64,000 nucleotides of DNA from Colwellia psychrerythraea 34H (GCF_000012325.1 NC_003910.7:2604001-2668000); one strand, 5' to 3'; shown: positions 7,943-15,645, counted from the first letter of the stretch. Made by a program: numbers and translations. Notes: a model not told the origin generated them from the sequence alone.

Positions 7943-8695
7943 ATGAAATACTTAACTTCTATTTTATTTATAACAATATTATTAATTTCATTTAGTTCAA
8001 CTGCGACGCCACCGAAAAAGATTTTAATTATTGCATCAAACATCATTGATATGGGGGATGCTGAAAAGCATGATGCAAGAAATAACTTATGGGAAGTAGC
8101 CCCTCCTTATCATATTTTCTTAAGTCATGGTTATGAAGTTGATTTTGTTTCTCCTAAAGGAGGGCGGGTTGAATTCATGATGGATCCTCTAGGGATCAGT
8201 AGCTATACCATAAAATATGAAGGTTTTTTAGATAAAGCTAATAACTCTTTAGCTCCCAAGCAAGTTATTACCGATAATTATTGGGGGGTATATATTGGTG
8301 GCGGTTATGGTCCATTGTTTGATGTTGCTAACAACAAAGAGTTGCAGTTAATTATTGCTAAAATTTATGAAGCAAATGGTGTTGTAGGTTCAGGAGGTCA
8401 CGGAGCAGGTTCTTTTGCTAATGTGACTTTATCTTCTGGTCAATTTCTAGTTAAAGGTAAAAGAGTTGCTGGTTTTCCTGACTCAACTGAAAAGTCTAAA
8501 CCATGGGCAAAAGAAGGTAGTTTATTACCTTTCTTAGTTGAAAGTCAGTTGAATAAAAACGGTGCTATTGCACAAAATAAAAAAACGTTAAAAGATAAGT
8601 ATGAGGTGGTAGTTGATCAACGAATTGTTTCTACAATGTTTTTACCGTCAGCAGCGCACGTAGCTAAAGAAATGATAATAGTAAACAAACAGTGA
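7943..8695 (+). CDS. Exported DJ-1/PfpI-like protein lacking catalytic Cys
   Basis: 250 residues with a signal peptide (1-21, SSTA-TPPKK). It carries the class I glutamine amidotransferase-like fold of DJ-1/PfpI: 'VDFVSPKGGRVEFMMDPLG', 'GVYIGGGYGPLFD', 'FLVKGKRVAGFPDSTEK'. At the nucleophile elbow the usual A-x-C-H-G is GSGGHGAG, with G152 where the cysteine should be; H153 is kept. The protein is therefore unlikely to have the usual glyoxalase or chaperone chemistry. A shorter exported relative lies at 25445-25801. Confidence 0.8.
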   Translation: MKYLTSILFITILLISFSSTATPPKKILIIASNIIDMGDAEKHDARNNLWEVAPPYHIFLSHGYEVDFVSPKGGRVEFMMDPLGISSYTIKYEGFLDKANNSLAPKQVITDNYWGVYIGGGYGPLFDVANNKELQLIIAKIYEANGVVGSGGHGAGSFANVTLSSGQFLVKGKRVAGFPDSTEKSKPWAKEGSLLPFLVESQLNKNGAIAQNKKTLKDKYEVVVDQRIVSTMFLPSAAHVAKEMIIVNKQ

Positions 8696-8900
8696 TGGTT
8701 TGTCCTTTGTTCCTAGAGTAACTTACCAAATTCTGGTAGATAAAAAGTCGGTATAAAAGCGGATTCCAAAAGTTAAATACAACAGGTCGTTCACATGGCC
8801 CAAGTTGAGCCTCTCAATTAAGTGTTAGTTGTAAGTATGGAATAATTCACACAAAAATTATAACTTTACACTATGCTTAATAATTTAGAGAGGATATAGA

Positions 8901-9299
8901 ATGAATAAAATATTAATGGTTTTGTTGGTTGTATTATCAGTATCAGGTTGTGCAGGTCTTGGCGTTGCTACGGTTGGCGCTGTGATGTATTACAAGAGTC
9001 AAAATCATGAAGTGGCGTCAGTTGACATAGAAGCCCCTAGTGAAAATATTTATAGAGCTGTACTTAAGAGGGTGGAAGGAAATTCCAGCATAGTTATTAT
9101 AAACAAAGATGATTCTGCTATGTTGCTTGATTTACGTCAAAATGGAAACGATGGCAGCATTAAAGTCACGGCATTAAACGCTAAAGTTTCTCAATTAACA
9201 ATCACCTCTGGACTCACTTCTGACAATGAATCAACGCCATTAATGGCGGTATTGAAAATATGCAAAGATTTAAACGTTGAGTGTAAGCAAAGTCAGTAA
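8901..9299 (+). CDS. Small lipoprotein, DUF3568-like
   Basis: 132 residues. Lipoprotein signal 'MNKILMVLLVVLSVSGC' with lipid-modified C17, followed by a Gly/Ala-rich 'AGLGVATVGAVMYY' segment and a small alpha/beta domain ('VDIEAPSENIYRAVLKRVE'). This resembles DUF3568 lipoproteins. AGAGGA upstream of the ATG. The 200-bp spacer in front holds GTGTTAGTTG at about 8821-8830, possibly the end of a decayed attC. Confidence 0.65.
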   Translation: MNKILMVLLVVLSVSGCAGLGVATVGAVMYYKSQNHEVASVDIEAPSENIYRAVLKRVEGNSSIVIINKDDSAMLLDLRQNGNDGSIKVTALNAKVSQLTITSGLTSDNESTPLMAVLKICKDLNVECKQSQ

Positions 9300-9431
9300 A
9301 GCGCATAACAATTAATTAAATATGACTAACAAATGACAAAATACTTGGAGTTTCATTTCTAGATAATAACGAATTGATAATGAAAGAAACTCCTAACTCC
9401 TTCGCACAAAGCATCCGCTAACTAAGTTCTA

Positions 9432-9722
9432 TCAGTTCTCTCTACGCAATTTAAGCAACCAGGAAGTGTGGTTTCTCTCTGCATCATAAAACACGGCCAT
9501 GGTGAAGAAAAACATGAGTAATAATATGATGTGTGCTGCTAGGCTTATCCCAAAGTAGATGATACTGCCGAGATAGGCCGCAAATGCTCCGCTCCACATA
9601 AGTGCTAGGATTGTCATAATATAGAATCTACTGACTGGGTCAGGAATATGTCTCAGTGGGTTTTTGCTAGAGTCAAAAATATATTTGTAGTAATCGTATA
9701 TCTGAAGTGCAAATTTTTTCAT
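9432..9722 (-). CDS. Small two-pass membrane protein, unknown
   Basis: 96 residues with two hydrophobic segments (about 34-55 and 58-78) between charged ends; C-terminus 'ERNHTSWLLKLRREN'. It is the only minus-strand gene inside the cassette array. A GAGTTTC / GAAACTC inverted repeat at about 9350-9393 lies between it and the upstream + gene and may end both transcripts. An AAAGAGAG-like box precedes the ATG. No family recognised. Confidence 0.55.
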   Translation of the reverse strand: MKKFALQIYDYYKYIFDSSKNPLRHIPDPVSRFYIMTILALMWSGAFAAYLGSIIYFGISLAAHIILLLMFFFTMAVFYDAERNHTSWLLKLRREN

Positions 9723-9883
9723 GACAAGCTCTCTTTGTTAATTGTCTCTCTTATTAATGTACGGTAGCTTTTCGCATTTGGATTGGTATTGCGCTATGTA
9801 TCTCCACATTTTGCAAATATTCTCCAGTCTCAGTGTTAAATTATTTAGCTGTTAACACATAACAAATTAAGCAAGGAGTGTAG

Positions 9884-10087
9884 TGGGGCTTAGGTATTGT
9901 GTTGTTTGTACTTAGTCTTATTAGTGGTTTATCAAGAGTGTTTGGTGGAATCCATTTTCCTCTCGACATTTTAGCTGCTATTTCAGTCGCAATGTTTTTA
10001 TCCTTGGTCGTATTTACATTACGTAACAAAACCAGTTACTTATTAAATTATTTTGTGGAGAAAAGCTCTAATAATAAAGTAAACTAG
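9884..10087 (+). pseudogene. Truncated PAP2 phosphatase, C-terminal part
   Basis: The open frame encodes 'SGLSRVFGGIHFPLDILAAISVAM', which is motif C3 (S-R-x5-H-x3-D) of PAP2-type lipid phosphatases, followed by a last membrane segment. Motifs C1 and C2 and all earlier helices are absent: a TAG stop lies in frame at 9881-9883, and the sequence upstream (CACATAACAAATTAAG) looks like a cassette spacer. The fragment probably arose by deletion or by recombination at the spacer. GTG 9899 is the only plausible start. Confidence 0.7.
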
Positions 10088-10166
10088 GACACGTACCTGA
10101 AGCTACGCTTCATCTTGTTAAACCCTTCTAATCGACTAAATTTTGCCTATTCTGACGGGCGATATA
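10085..10166 (+). other. Degenerate attC-like site
   Basis: The spacer keeps the tail TTGCCTATTCTGACGGGCGATATA. The core is CGATATA where GTTATA is expected. The left box is unclear. Confidence 0.4.
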
Positions 10167-10203
10167 TGGTTGGAATATAGGACTCTCTAATAAAGGAATA
10201 TAT

Positions 10204-10437
10204 ATGGATCTATTAACTCAAAATAATATCGAATCAGTTGTAAAAAAACATTTAGGGTTTGCAATGTTTTTAGCAATGGTCCCTATTGTTTTTATAAAAA
10301 GTATTGAATTTTTTTCTGGTGGAAATCAACTTGATTCATTATTGATTTTATTAATGCCGTTAAGCATTGTAGGTGCATGTGGGCATTTTATTCAATGTGT
10401 TTTAATTGATTTGGCTGTTACTAATAACACAGAATAA
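10204..10437 (+). CDS. Small membrane protein, unknown
   Basis: 77 residues with two hydrophobic segments (about 19-34 and 46-70). AAAGGA lies 7 bases before the ATG. No motif recognised. Short spacer-flanked gene, consistent with a cassette. Confidence 0.5.
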   Translation: MDLLTQNNIESVVKKHLGFAMFLAMVPIVFIKSIEFFSGGNQLDSLLILLMPLSIVGACGHFIQCVLIDLAVTNNTE

Positions 10438-10519
10438 GCGCCACTTTTCTACACCATTTTAGTAAAACCTTAATAGCTTCATAAATGGGTATTGGTTGCG
10501 AAATAATCGGGTTTAGTAT

Positions 10520-10590
10520 GTGCTTTAAATGACAATTATGTCTCGTTTTTTCTTTTTCAAACAACTGTCTATTAAAAGGTTATTAAAGGC
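10520..10590 (+). other. Weak attC-like spacer
   Basis: GACAATTATGTCTCG ... CAAACAACTGTCTATTAAAAGGTTATTA has a right half resembling an attC (AGGTTATTA). Pairing is poor, so this is a low-confidence call. Confidence 0.25.
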
Positions 10591-10601
10591 TTTTACAACA
10601 T

Positions 10602-10991
10602 ATGCTAAATATTCTGTTAATACTTCCGCCTGTTATTTCAATGGCACACGTTTTTTTATCAATAATATTATATTTATTTGATATTCAATACTCTGGGAAT
10701 TTATTAATTCTTTTTAGTTTACCAATAATAGTGGTGACTTCTATTCATATTTATATTGCGATCTTTGATTACTCTCTATCTAAAAGCGAGCATATTGGCT
10801 ATGCACTTATTCACATTCCATTCTCAATTACTTTTTCTTTTCTAGCTCTACTCTTTTTTATTCCTAAGGATAATGGACAAGTTGATGCATCGAGCAAATT
10901 TAAAGATACTTTATTACAATGCGTAGATATAAGAGAAGCAGAGTGTTTGAAGAACTTGTATCTACGTAAAAACTCGGTTATAAAAAACTAA
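10602..10991 (+). CDS. Membrane protein, unknown
   Basis: 129 residues with three to four hydrophobic segments (about 2-24, 32-52, 65-90) and a cysteine-containing hydrophilic tail ('LLQCVDIREAECLKNLYLRK'). ATG start. I recognise no family. The 207-bp spacer after it shows no clear attC. Confidence 0.5.
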   Translation: MLNILLILPPVISMAHVFLSIILYLFDIQYSGNLLILFSLPIIVVTSIHIYIAIFDYSLSKSEHIGYALIHIPFSITFSFLALLFFIPKDNGQVDASSKFKDTLLQCVDIREAECLKNLYLRKNSVIKN

Positions 10992-11198
10992 AATAGGGCA
11001 TGCAGCAGTTGACTATGTTCCACTTAGATAGACATTTAACCAATCTCATATTTAGTCAGTTGAAGGAGTTTATCTTGGGTACATCAATTAATCATTCCAA
11101 TAAAATGAGTATTAAGCCGATACTTTAAGCTGATTGATAACTTGTAGAGCAGAAATATAACAAGTAAATTAACAAATAAAAGATAACCCGGAGTATTA

Positions 11199-11612
11199 AT
11201 GAATATTGAAGTAGTAGAAAACCCAGAGCAAGAATTAATTGATTATCTGAATAAACAAATTAGTGACTTCAATTGGGCTAATTGGGAAGTAAGCGAACGA
11301 ATCCCCTTAGCCGTACAAATTAAAAGTGATGAAGGTGAGGTTATTGCTGGTGCTGCAGCTCGTTCATTTGGCAATTGGTTATTATTAGATACATTGTGGG
11401 TTTCAGATGAATTACGTGGCCAAAATATAGGTAGTAAAATTCTCAAAGAGGTAGAAGCGTTAGGTAAAAAACGCGGGTGTATAAAATGTCTTTTAGATAC
11501 GCTAAATTTTCAAGCAATGCCTTTTTATGAAAAACACGGCTATAAAACTGAGTGGATACAACAGGATTATCCTAAAACTGGTTGTAAGTATTTTATGGTT
11601 AAAGAGTTATAA
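11199..11612 (+). CDS. GNAT family N-acetyltransferase
   Basis: 137 residues. Acetyl-CoA loop 'SDELRGQNIGSKILKEVEAL' (about residues 69-88) and C-terminal 'FQAMPFYEKHGYKTEW'. CCCGGAG lies 8 bases before the ATG. It is a diverged relative of the product of 2853-3278. Substrate unknown. Confidence 0.85.
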   Translation: MNIEVVENPEQELIDYLNKQISDFNWANWEVSERIPLAVQIKSDEGEVIAGAAARSFGNWLLLDTLWVSDELRGQNIGSKILKEVEALGKKRGCIKCLLDTLNFQAMPFYEKHGYKTEWIQQDYPKTGCKYFMVKEL

Positions 11613-11624
11613 TTAGCTCTTGTA

Positions 11625-11705
11625 GTTATAACTAACAATGCGTTTAAACGTTCAAAATGTAGTTGGTTGTTCTATCAATTTTTACCTCTTTATGGGACCT
11701 TATAT
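11625..11705 (+). other. attC site, altered core
   Basis: TATAACTAACAATGCG opens the site, ATGTAGTTGG sits in the stem, and CCTCTTTATGGGACCTTATAT closes it. The core is CTTATAT instead of GTTATAT. Confidence 0.65.
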
Positions 11706-11708
11706 ACC

Positions 11709-12182
11709 ATGAAAATACTTGTGTTAATGTTAACTGTTTTGTCTTTTTCCTGCTTTGCAGAGATTGATCTTGTTAAAATTGATAAATCTGAACGCAGAAT
11801 GTATTTGCTTGAAAATGGAAAAACAATTAAAGAATATCATGTTGCTTTTGGTGAAAATCCGAAAGGGCATAAAGAAAAAGAAGGTGATGAAAAAACACCA
11901 GAAGGTATTTACATATTAGATTACAAAAAGGAAGATTCATCCTTTTATCGTGCAATGCATATTAGTTACCCTAATCAAGCCGATTTAGATAATGCAAAAA
12001 TAAAAGGCTTTTCAGCAGGAGGCTTAATTATGATTCATGGACAACGAAATGAGCTTGCTGGGGTTTCAGCATTTACGCAGCGGTTCAATTGGACAAATGG
12101 GTGCATCGCATTAACGAACTCAGAAATGGATCAATTTATGTCTTTGGTAAAAGTAGGTACAAAAATCCATATAGAGTGGTAA
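11709..12182 (+). CDS. L,D-transpeptidase, YkuD family, exported
   Basis: 157 residues from ATG 11709 (a longer frame would begin inside the attC). Signal peptide 1-17 (SFSCFA-EID). The YkuD domain follows: 'LVKIDKSERRMYLLENGKTIKEYHVAFGENPKGHKEKEGDEKTPEG' is split here by position 25-66, with catalytic 'MIHGQ' (H110) and 'NWTNGCIALTN' (C132). Such enzymes make or edit 3-3 cross-links in peptidoglycan, or attach lipoproteins to it. The S/T-x-G-C pattern is TNGC rather than the usual SHGC. Cassette gene. Confidence 0.85.
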   Translation: MKILVLMLTVLSFSCFAEIDLVKIDKSERRMYLLENGKTIKEYHVAFGENPKGHKEKEGDEKTPEGIYILDYKKEDSSFYRAMHISYPNQADLDNAKIKGFSAGGLIMIHGQRNELAGVSAFTQRFNWTNGCIALTNSEMDQFMSLVKVGTKIHIEW

Positions 12183-12183
12183 A

Positions 12184-12285
12184 GGGCATATAGCCATTGA
12201 TTTAAGCGGGCCTTGTGACCCTTGGCTAGTTTTCGTTCCACTAGCCTAATAGCCAATTATTTTTCCTCTTAGGGGGCCGTTATAT
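12184..12285 (+). other. attC site
   Basis: GCATATAGCCATTG opens the site, CTTGGCTAGTTT pairs loosely with CACTAGCC in the middle, and TTTCCTCTTAGGGGGCCGTTATAT closes it. An AAAGGA box follows. Confidence 0.7.
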
Positions 12286-12303
12286 TTAAAGGATTAAATA
12301 CAT

Positions 12304-12564
12304 ATGTCATTTTTAAAATCATTCTTCATCTTTTTAGTGCTTTGGTTAAGTGGTTGTAGTTCAAACCCCAATTACTATGAACCCAAAAATTGTGGCTCTG
12401 CAACTCCAGTATGTTTAGCCATAGCAGGCGTTGCAAATATGGCTACTCATGATAGTGGACCTTCAAAAAAGTGCTCTGATATGACAGGTGAAAGAAGAGA
12501 ACAGTGTATGGCGAAAGTTGATTCGTTAAAAAAGCACATTAAAGATGCGAGTGAAAACAGATAA
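12304..12564 (+). CDS. Small lipoprotein, unknown
   Basis: 86 residues. Lipobox 'WLSGC' with C18; four further cysteines lie in the mature part (NCGSATPVC..KKCSDM..EQC), so disulfides are likely. ATG start with AAAGGA upstream. No family recognised. Cassette gene. Confidence 0.65.
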   Translation: MSFLKSFFIFLVLWLSGCSSNPNYYEPKNCGSATPVCLAIAGVANMATHDSGPSKKCSDMTGERREQCMAKVDSLKKHIKDASENR

Positions 12565-12569
12565 GGTAA

Positions 12570-12650
12570 ATCAATGTGATGCCCAACAGTAGTTGCTGAA
12601 CGTACGTCACTATTTTAGTCAACCTATAAAAGCCCTTCAGTGGGCCGTAG
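12570..12650 (+). other. attC site, altered core
   Basis: The centre carries AACAGTAGTTGC and TAGTCAACCT. The tail AGCCCTTCAGTGGGCCGTAGAG has the normal stem with a CGTAGAG core. Confidence 0.6.
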
Positions 12651-12698
12651 AGTGTTAGTGTCACCTAGATACTACCTATTTTTAAAATGGAGCATGGA

Positions 12699-12935
12699 AT
12701 GCCAAAACAAAATATTATTATTTTTCTTCTCACCCTTATATTAAGTGGTTGTGCATCAAACTCAGCGTTAAACAAGAAAGCCGACAATGATGAAAAGGCT
12801 GGTGATTATTATGAATCTATAGGACAGCCTGAAGCAGCTGAAAGATCACGTAAAATGGCTCAGGATAACCGTGATGATTCATTGAGTGTTGAAGCGATTT
12901 TAGTCGATCTATTATTTAGGAAAGATGATAAATAA
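12699..12935 (+). CDS. Small lipoprotein, unknown
   Basis: About 78 residues from ATG 12699, chosen because GGAG lies 6 bases before it; an in-frame ATG at 12687 has no box. Lipobox 'LILSGC' with Cys about 18. The mature part is charged and helical ('KADNDEKAGDYYESIGQPEAAERSRKMA' spans about residues 27-54). No family recognised. Cassette gene. Confidence 0.65.
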   Translation: MPKQNIIIFLLTLILSGCASNSALNKKADNDEKAGDYYESIGQPEAAERSRKMAQDNRDDSLSVEAILVDLLFRKDDK

Positions 12936-13036
12936 CAATAATTTACATCATAAATCATTAATAGGGACTCAATACGAGTTTGGGTTATGCAGCTCAATTT
13001 CAGTCCCTTTTATTTAGCCTTAATGAGGCCTTAGGA
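12936..13036 (+). other. attC site, altered core
   Basis: AATAACAATAA follows the stop codon. AGGGACT ... CAGTCCC form the stem, as in Vibrio repeats, and TAGCCTTAATGAGGCCTTAGG closes it with CTTAGG in place of GTTAGG. Confidence 0.7.
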
Positions 13037-13050
13037 AAATAAGAGAGGAT

Positions 13051-13665
13051 ATGGATTATTTAATCGCAATTGTACTGTTTGCAATCTCATCGTCAGTTAC
13101 TCCTGGTCCAAACAATATTACGATTATGGCTTCTGGTGTCAATTTTGGTATTCGTAGAAGTATGCCATTATTTTTGGGGATCTGTGTTGGGTTTGCCGTA
13201 ATGTTACTGCTTGTCGGTATTGGTTTTGGGCAGATCTTTGAAAAAATTCCTACTTTACATATCTTTATAAAATTTATTGGTACCTTGTATTTACTGTATT
13301 TAGCTTTTTTAATCGCTACGGCTGATGAAATAACTATGTCAAATACTCCAGCCAAGCCGTTAACTTTCATGAAAGGCGCTTTGTTTCAATGGTTGAATGC
13401 AAAGGCTTGGGTGGTAGCAACGGGAGCAATAGCTGCGTTTACAACCGTTGGTGTAGATTTTTACACCCAAAATATCATCATAGCCTTAACATTTTTGGTT
13501 ATCTCGTTTCCTTGTGTAGGTATTTGGTTGTTTTTCGGATCAACGTTGAAAAAGCGACTTAAATCTAAACAACACCGGAAAGTGTTTAACTATTCTATGG
13601 GGGGATTATTAGTTATATCAGTAATCCCTGTAATAAAAGAATTGAGTGTTCAACTTACCCAATAA
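13051..13665 (+). CDS. LysE/RhtB family exporter
   Basis: 204 residues with five to six membrane segments. The family signature 'SSVTPGPNNITIMASGVNFGIRRSM' is at residues 14-38, followed by 'GALFQWLNAKAWVVATGA' near residue 109. Members export amino acids such as homoserine, threonine or lysine; the substrate here is not readable. ATG start with GAGAGGA upstream. Cassette gene at the distal part of the array. Confidence 0.88.
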   Translation: MDYLIAIVLFAISSSVTPGPNNITIMASGVNFGIRRSMPLFLGICVGFAVMLLLVGIGFGQIFEKIPTLHIFIKFIGTLYLLYLAFLIATADEITMSNTPAKPLTFMKGALFQWLNAKAWVVATGAIAAFTTVGVDFYTQNIIIALTFLVISFPCVGIWLFFGSTLKKRLKSKQHRKVFNYSMGGLLVISVIPVIKELSVQLTQ

Positions 13666-13667
13666 AA

Positions 13668-13756
13668 AAATAAAGTAGGGAATAAAAGCAGTAGGTTATG
13701 TGCTGTTTTAACAATTAACTAAACGATACTTTAATTTGTTATTTTGGGTGTTAGTT
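13668..13756 (+). other. attC-like site
   Basis: GTAGGGAATAAAAGCAGTAGG opens the spacer, AACAATTAACTAAACG sits in the middle, and TTTTGGGTGTTAGTT closes it. The core GTTAGTT fits, but stem pairing is modest. Confidence 0.5.
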
Positions 13757-13773
13757 AGAAAGGAATCACAAAA

Positions 13774-14271
13774 ATGCTAAATCGTATAATTATTCTAATG
13801 ATCGCAATGACGTCACTAAATATTAATGCCGAGACGGTATTGGAACTAGGCGAATACCCACCTAATTATTTAGGTCGTGATGTTAATGGCAACGATGTTA
13901 CGTTAGAAGATAATAAGGGAAAAATTGTCGTTATATCTTTTTGGGCTTCTTGGTGTTCACCATGTTTAAAAGAACTTCCTATTTTAGAGGGTATCCAAAA
14001 CAAAGTTGGAGACGACAAAGTTAAAGTTGTTGCTATAAACTTTAAAGAAAATAGTAAACAATATCGTCGCATTAAAAATAAACTGTCCACTTTAAAATTA
14101 ACGCTAACACATGATAAACGTGGTGCTATAGGTAAAAAATTTGGCGTTAAGGGTATTCCAAATTTATTTATTGTTGGTAAGGATGGTAAGCTTTTATTTC
14201 ATAAAATTGGTTATGGTGCATCATCAATAAATAAAATAGTAAAAGTGTTAAATGAAGAGCTTGCAAGCTAA
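13774..14271 (+). CDS. TlpA-like exported thioredoxin
   Basis: 165 residues. Signal peptide 1-19 (LNINA-ET). The redoxin domain has 'VVISFWASWCSPCLKELP', active cysteines C61 and C64 (W-C-S-P-C), and a cis-Pro loop 'FGVKGIPNLFIVGKDGK'. Reduces disulfides in the periplasm, as TlpA/ResA proteins do. ATG start with AAGGAA upstream. Last clear cassette gene on the + strand before the TetR gene. Confidence 0.85.
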   Translation: MLNRIIILMIAMTSLNINAETVLELGEYPPNYLGRDVNGNDVTLEDNKGKIVVISFWASWCSPCLKELPILEGIQNKVGDDKVKVVAINFKENSKQYRRIKNKLSTLKLTLTHDKRGAIGKKFGVKGIPNLFIVGKDGKLLFHKIGYGASSINKIVKVLNEELAS

Positions 14272-14364
14272 TAATACCTTCAAAAGGATTAAAAACTGTT
14301 GCCTGTTTTCGTTTCTTAATTATTAAAGTTCAGTATTATAAGGCACTTTACGTGGGCGTTAGCA
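14272..14364 (+). other. attC site
   Basis: CTAATAATACCTTCAAAAGG opens the site, and AGGCACTTTACGTGGGCGTTAGCA closes it with a GTTAGCA core. It ends two bases before the stop codon of the convergent tetR-type gene, so this is probably the right-hand limit of the compact array. Confidence 0.75.
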
Positions 14365-14365
14365 C

Positions 14366-14911
14366 TTACAGCGCAGACAATACTTTGATGCATTTTGAGG
14401 TAACGTCGGATCCTTTACCTGTTACATAAGCTGTAGTAATGGCACCTTCTTTCATAATGCATATAGCATCGAGTAGGAGAGGGTGATCTGAAGTTAACTT
14501 CTTTTGTATTAATTGTCTTACTTCTTCTTTGTGCTCACTGCAATAGCGAGAAATATCACTGCCCTTATCACTAAATTCTGCCGCAGTGTTAATAAAGAAG
14601 CATCCTCTAAAATTACCGAGCTTTGGCTCTTTGTTATCGAACCAGTTCCCAAGCGCATTAAATAGTTGCTCAATAACCTCTTGATCAGACTGAGTGTCTG
14701 ACAATTGCTCTTTTAACCATGTGATAAACGTTTCATGCCTTTGCCTTAAAGCGGCTAAAACTAACGTATTTTTACTTTCAAAATGGCTGTAAAGCGTTCT
14801 TTTGGCCACACCTGAAATTTTCAATATTTCATTGATACCAATAGAGTTTACGCCATTGTCGTAAAAAAGCGCTAGTGAAGTACTTACCAAAAGTTCACGT
14901 TTCTTATTCAT
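14366..14911 (-). CDS. TetR family transcriptional regulator
   Basis: 181 residues. N-terminal helix-turn-helix 'GVNSIGINEILKISGVAKRTLYSHFESKNTLV' (about 20-51), as in TetR proteins, and a C-terminal ligand domain with three cysteines. Divergent from the HPP gene; the intergenic region has two near-palindromic operators overlapping the HPP promoter. It probably represses the HPP gene and itself until a ligand binds. ATG start. Confidence 0.85.
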   Translation of the reverse strand: MNKKRELLVSTSLALFYDNGVNSIGINEILKISGVAKRTLYSHFESKNTLVLAALRQRHETFITWLKEQLSDTQSDQEVIEQLFNALGNWFDNKEPKLGNFRGCFFINTAAEFSDKGSDISRYCSEHKEEVRQLIQKKLTSDHPLLLDAICIMKEGAITTAYVTGKGSDVTSKCIKVLSAL

Positions 14912-14940
14912 TTATTTCTCCTTTGCTATCAATATCTATA

Positions 14941-14992
14941 TTGACAAATGTATACCGACTTGTCTACTATAGCAGGTAGACAAATCGGTCTA
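14941..14992 (+). promoter_or_regulatory. Promoter with twin TetR-type operators
   Basis: TTGACA (14941-14946) and TACTAT (14965-14970), 18 bases apart, form a likely sigma-70 promoter for the HPP gene. Two inverted copies of one 16-bp near-palindrome overlap it: TATACCGACTTGTCTA at 14952-14967 and TAGACAAATCGGTCTA at 14977-14992. The arms ACCGAcTTGTCTAC and GTAGACAAATCGGT differ at one position. The TAGAC...GTCTA pattern resembles known TetR-family (NemR-like) operators. Confidence 0.75.
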
Positions 14993-15009
14993 CTCTGTGT
15001 GAGGTTTTT

Positions 15010-15468
15010 ATGAATAATTATTTGCTATCCGTTATAGCTGGCTTTGGGGCATTCTTAGCTATAGGTTTGTTGTCCTATATGGAAGCTATTTTGGGGGATG
15101 TTGCTTTACTAATGGCACCGTTTGGGGCAACCGCAGTATTGGTGTTTGGCGTCCCTGATAGTCCGTTAGCTCAACCTAAAAATGTAATTTTAGGGCATTT
15201 TATCACTGCATTCATTGGCGTGGTATTTGTTCAATATGTCGGTGTAACACCACTAACGTTAGCACTAGCTACTGGGCTTGGTGTCACGGCAATGTTGGCA
15301 TCTAAGACTACGCATCCGCCAGCAGGAGCTAATCCTATTCTCATTATGCTATCAGCTCAGGGGTGGGGGTTTTTGATCACACCTGTGTTAATAGGGGCAG
15401 TTATCATCGTTTTAGTGGGTAAAGCGTTGCGTATGTTGCAAAATAAATATTCTAGATTAGAGAACTAA
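15010..15468 (+). CDS. HPP family membrane protein
   Basis: 152 residues, four predicted membrane segments. The defining motif 'TTHPPAGANPILIML' lies near residues 99-113, with 'LMAPFGATAVLVFGVP' near the N-terminus. Some HPP proteins take up nitrite into plastids or are linked to anion transport; the role here is unknown. Regulated, by inference, by the divergent TetR protein. ATG start with GAGG upstream. Confidence 0.82.
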   Translation: MNNYLLSVIAGFGAFLAIGLLSYMEAILGDVALLMAPFGATAVLVFGVPDSPLAQPKNVILGHFITAFIGVVFVQYVGVTPLTLALATGLGVTAMLASKTTHPPAGANPILIMLSAQGWGFLITPVLIGAVIIVLVGKALRMLQNKYSRLEN

Positions 15469-15597
15469 CAAACGTTTAATAGTGATTCACAACGTAGGGT
15501 ATTCTTAAGTAGATTTAAGTGTTAATAAAATAGAGGGTTTACAAATAGTCTGATAGAGGGGACTAACATTTATTGCTGAAACTCTTGAGCGTTATGC
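15463..15597 (+). other. Possible attC, long form
   Basis: AACTAACAAACG covers the HPP stop codon, and TTGAGCGTTATGC lies 120 bases further on, the size of a long attC. The internal stem is not obvious. If real, the HPP gene could also be a cassette. Confidence 0.4.
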
Positions 15598-15645
15598 CCA
15601 TATTGTCTACAATAGCGCACTTTTTATTTACTACAAGTCACGCAC

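Noticed and set aside
13056..13370. Long minus-strand frame opposite the LysE gene
   Set aside because: It is the shadow of a conserved membrane protein on the + strand and has no protein-like pattern.
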